Below, piece after piece: positions 53,374 through 53,545 of a stretch of DNA of 53,545 bases; within the stretch, counting starts at the first letter, position 1, and every line of letters starts with the position of its first letter. This DNA comes from Corynebacterium glucuronolyticum. GTDB lineage: Bacteria > Actinomycetota > Actinomycetes > Mycobacteriales > Mycobacteriaceae. The stretch spans positions 1 through 53,545 of the forward strand of contig JALFAQ010000024.1 of assembly GCA_022772305.1 (NCBI GenBank). Reading direction: 5' to 3'. The notes beneath the pieces were generated by a model. That model saw only the letters and a program-made list of their open reading frames with translations, made no database searches and was not told the DNA's origin. Made by a program: the position numbers and the translations under genes.

Positions 53374-53545
53374 TTATGTCGTGGCCACTGTGGCAATGAA
53401 TTCGCCCGCCCACGTGCCGACGAGATAGCCGCAGATGGCTGCGGGGACGATGAGGAGGACAAGCTCCAGGCCGGTCGTCGAAAAGCTATGTGTGAGGCCG
53501 AGGGTGGTGAGGAGACGGCGGTCGGCGGCGCGCTCGCGCCAGGAA
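53374..53545 (-). CDS. Membrane protein, C-terminal part (cut by window edge)
   Basis: Last 56 codons of a minus-strand gene, stop at 53374. Sequence SWRERAADRRLLTTLGLT, then a hydrophobic helix ELVLLIVPAAICGYLVGTW and a short tail. Only the end is visible, so no family is assigned. It is upstream of, and in line with, the broken amidase gene. Confidence 0.65.
   Translation of the reverse strand, partial: SWRERAADRRLLTTLGLTHSFSTTGLELVLLIVPAAICGYLVGTWAGEFIATVATT

Noticed and set aside
53228..53428. Plus-strand 66-codon frame at the right IS border
   Set aside because: Runs from the transposase remnant through the opposite-strand amidase fragment; no support.

Overview
The window looks like a stretch of Corynebacterium chromosome. 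The assimilatory sulfate operon has the corynebacterial order cysI-cysX-cysH-cysD-cysN-cysY-cysZ. There is an HspR-type dnaK-grpE-dnaJ-hspR operon, a corynebacterial-type heme oxygenase with a DtxR-like box, and the downstream run clpB / rhodanese / pyrE / TrmH methylase / GH76 / fba. From memory, this overall order resembles the alaT-to-fba region of C. glutamicum. No rRNA, tRNA or CRISPR array was seen.

Layout. 0-4.4 kb: an HNH endonuclease of the DUF222/13E12 family, a membrane GAF-like protein with a small downstream gene, an alanine-type aminotransferase (minus) and a small exported protein. 4.4-8.2 kb: a large surface protein (minus) of mosaic base composition. 8.3-12.1 kb: a small alpha/beta hydrolase, a DUF1707 membrane protein and an EtfD-like membrane Fe-S oxidoreductase with a long Pro/Ala/Thr tail. 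12.1-18.8 kb: the sulfate reduction operon, preceded by two McbR-like dyads. 18.8-21.4 kb: a decayed AAA ATPase gene, a nucleosidase and a second HNH endonuclease in inverted orientation to the first. 21.5-26.4 kb: META-domain protein, AI-2E family permease, SdpI-like protein, saccharopine-dehydrogenase-like protein and MOSC protein. 26.4-30.7 kb: the heat-shock operon with a sigma-H-like promoter and two HAIR operators. 30.7-35.9 kb: an AT-richer block with hmuO and a TRAP-TAXI importer. 36-42 kb: a nitrilase-family enzyme, a two-component system with an unlisted 40-residue secreted cysteine peptide between kinase and regulator, a flavohemoprotein and a YibE/F-type permease. 42.1-52 kb: clpB with the same sigma-H/HAIR design, then housekeeping genes to fba. 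52-53.5 kb: a broken IS30-like element inside a broken choloylglycine-hydrolase-like gene, and the end of a membrane protein gene at the window edge.

How the genes work together. CysD/CysN activate sulfate, CysH reduces APS and CysI (probably fed by CysX) reduces sulfite; CysY would supply siroheme and CysZ would move sulfur anions across the membrane. HspR, the last gene of the dnaK operon, very probably represses both dnaK and clpB through HAIR sites while sigma-H activates them. HmuO releases iron from heme under a DtxR-like site. The most novel-looking object is the kinase - secreted peptide - regulator operon at 37.5-39.5 kb: the peptide has a clean signal sequence, a strong ribosome binding site, a predicted 17-residue mature part with two cysteines, and sits 3 bases from the regulator gene.
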